Part shown: positions 5,675 to 7,115 of the stretch, piece after piece
Layout of the letters: each line of letters begins with the position of its first letter
Numbering within the stretch: the first letter of the stretch is position 1
Source of the DNA: UBA10002 sp964373775
Lineage (GTDB): Bacteria > Patescibacteriota > Minisyncoccia > Phycocordibacterales > UBA10002
Direction: 5' to 3'
Assembly (NCBI GenBank): GCA_964373775.1
Contig: CAYJWA010000041.1
Span: 1 to 7,115 of the forward strand
DNA length: 7,115 bases
Position numbers and translations under genes: made by a program
The notes under the pieces: model-generated
The model's input: the letters and a program-made list of their open reading frames with translations, nothing else
Database searches by the model: none
Told to the model about the DNA's origin: nothing

Positions 5675-7115
5675 GTCTTACATTAACGGCGTGGTCATCT
5701 TTAATAGGTGCTTTATCTATGGCTATTCTTGCTGGTTTGATGTTTATTCTTGGAACTCAACGGCTGCATTTCATTTGGGCGATATTCTGTATGGCGGTTT
5801 TTGTCTATGCAGGTGGTTTTTATGTCGTTTCGCGCGCAAGTGGCCCCGAAAGCGCACAGTTTTGGTGGAAGATAGAGTATATCGGTACTATTCTTATTCC
5901 TTTCATCTTTTTCCATTTCGTTTTGGAGTTTATCAGGCGTACACGCGTTTGGTTGATAGCGTCACTTTATACCGTCGGTCTCACATTTGTTTATCTTAAT
6001 CTTACGACAAATCTTGTCATAAACCAGGTGACATTCAAGTTTGGTGAGCTGTACTTCAATTCACCGCCCGGTCTTCTTCATCCTTACTTGATAGTTGTTT
6101 ATGTGGCTCTCATTCTTGTTGCTCATTATTTACTCTTCATCACTTACAGGTCCGGTAAAGATTTTGCCTTTCGAGCAAGGGCGCGTTATCTATTCATGGC
6201 AACTGGGATCGGTTTTATCGGAGGAAGTATGAACTTTTTCCCTGTCTATGGCATCGATATACACCCAGCCACGAATCTGACTGTTATAGTCGGTTCTGCA
6301 TTTGTTGCCCTGGCGATTTTGCGTTATAAACTTTTTAACATCCGCGTTGTAACCGCGCAGTTTCTGACATTAATTCTGGCTGCCTTTGCGCTTGTGCAAC
6401 TTGTCGTTTCAGCGTCAACCCAGGAGATGATTTTCAACCTATTGCTGTTGGTAATCACTCTGTTTGTCGGGGTCTATCTCATCCTCAGCGTCCGGAAAGA
6501 AGTTGAGCAGCGGGAAAAGATTGAAAAACTGGCGGGGGAGTTGGAGAAAACCAATAAGCAACTTGAAATGGCGAACGAACGGCTGAAAGAGCTTGACCAA
6601 CTCAAGAGCGAGTTCGTCTCGCTCGCGACGCATCAAATCAGAGGGCCGCTGACCGCCATCAAAGGATACGCGTCAATGCTTCTTGAGGGCGACTTTGGGG
6701 CCATACCGAGTGAAGTAAAAAAACCTGTTGAGACAATTCTGCAATCAAGTTCCTCGCTCGCGGGCATTGTGCAGGACTTTCTTGATGTCTCGCGCATTGA
6801 GCAGGGCAAGATGAAGTATGAGTTCACTGTCTTTGACCTAAGCGAACTCGTGCAGCGCGTTGGCGAGGAGCTCACTCCAAACATTGAGCAGAGAGGGCTG
6901 CGCCTCAAACTTGAGGTTGAGCCGCATGTTATGGTTCATGCCGATGTCGGAAAGATAAAGCAAGTGATTGAGAATCTTTTGGATAACGCCCACAAATACA
7001 CGCCGAATGGAAGTATAACGGTTAGGGTTACGACACTAGAAGGGAAAGCACGACTTGAGATTAAAGACACGGGCGTCGGCATCAAGCCCGAAGTTCTGCC
7101 CAAGCTCTTCCAGAA
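5662..7115 (+). CDS. Membrane sensor histidine kinase with 7TM-type N-terminal region (kinase 2), 3'-truncated by the window edge
   Basis: The reading frame stays open from ATG 5662 to the end of the window, giving 484 residues of an incomplete protein. About nine hydrophobic segments (roughly 8-30, 36-56, 74-91, 96-113, 139-160, 178-194, 204-221, 231-250, 256-276) form the sensor, the same plan as kinase 1. FVALAILRYKLFNI at 214-227 matches the SYAIVRHKQMNV position there. A charged coiled coil follows (277-318). The H-box is ATHQIRGPL (322-330), so the predicted phospho-acceptor is His324. The ATPase domain shows an N-box with Asn442 (ENLLDNAHKYTPNG) and a canonical G1 box DTGVGI (469-474). 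The sequence ends in the F-box (KLFQ), so the G2 box and stop are missing only because the window stops. The start overlaps the reductase stop by 13 nt, pointing to translational coupling; no Shine-Dalgarno motif is seen. The next in-frame ATG (5719) would remove most of the first membrane segment. The ligand and the partner regulator are unknown. Confidence 0.92.
   Translation, partial: MEILGLTLTAWSSLIGALSMAILAGLMFILGTQRLHFIWAIFCMAVFVYAGGFYVVSRASGPESAQFWWKIEYIGTILIPFIFFHFVLEFIRRTRVWLIASLYTVGLTFVYLNLTTNLVINQVTFKFGELYFNSPPGLLHPYLIVVYVALILVAHYLLFITYRSGKDFAFRARARYLFMATGIGFIGGSMNFFPVYGIDIHPATNLTVIVGSAFVALAILRYKLFNIRVVTAQFLTLILAAFALVQLVVSASTQEMIFNLLLLVITLFVGVYLILSVRKEVEQREKIEKLAGELEKTNKQLEMANERLKELDQLKSEFVSLATHQIRGPLTAIKGYASMLLEGDFGAIPSEVKKPVETILQSSSSLAGIVQDFLDVSRIEQGKMKYEFTVFDLSELVQRVGEELTPNIEQRGLRLKLEVEPHVMVHADVGKIKQVIENLLDNAHKYTPNGSITVRVTTLEGKARLEIKDTGVGIKPEVLPKLFQ

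Noticed and set aside
5646..5999. + strand open frame of 117 codons across the reductase/kinase 2 junction.
   Set aside because: It is out of frame with the kinase 2 sensor region, which continues in its own frame to the window end with all kinase motifs; the 117-codon product is Tyr/Arg/Cys-rich and unlike any family I know.
1..7115. CRISPR arrays, tRNAs, rRNAs, transposases or terminal repeats.
   Set aside because: No regularly spaced repeats, tRNA-like cloverleaf, rRNA segments or mobile-element genes were recognised; nearly all of the window is coding.

Overview
The window carries five genes, all on the + strand and packed almost without gaps. In order they are a free-standing GreA/GreB C-terminal-domain protein (34-312), an intrinsic terminator (about 362-384), a multi-pass membrane histidine kinase (427-2100), a full-length FadE-type acyl-CoA dehydrogenase (2104-4566), an NAD(P)-binding fatty acyl-CoA / thioester reductase of the extended SDR type (about 4607-5674), and a second multi-pass membrane histidine kinase (from 5662) that runs off the right edge before its stop codon.

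Organism: most likely a bacterium of the Candidate Phyla Radiation (Patescibacteria, Parcubacteria-like). This is inferred from style, not from a marker gene. The second kinase has an H-box and following helix (residues about 316-346) of a kind I associate with Parcubacteria kinases. Both kinases have a 7TM-like sensor followed by two further membrane segments. A GreA C-terminal domain without the coiled coil is also common in those small genomes. The standard code fits, since TAA, TGA and TAG all end genes here and UGA is not recoded. Shine-Dalgarno motifs are weak or absent at the starts.

Layout: the terminator after the Gre-like gene separates it from the rest. The next four genes look like one transcription unit: kinase 1 and fadE are 3 nt apart, fadE and the reductase 19-40 nt apart depending on the start chosen, and the reductase and kinase 2 overlap by 13 nt. 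No response regulator, electron-transfer flavoprotein, acyl-CoA synthetase or other beta-oxidation gene is visible.

Working idea (inference): the two lipid enzymes, one forming 2-enoyl-CoA and the other reducing an acyl thioester to aldehyde or alcohol, are sandwiched between two membrane sensor kinases of the same architecture. This may be a lipid-modifying or lipid-signal module with its own sensors. A FadE homologue of full gammaproteobacterial length would be unexpected in an organism type generally thought to lack fatty-acid oxidation, and it suggests horizontal acquisition.
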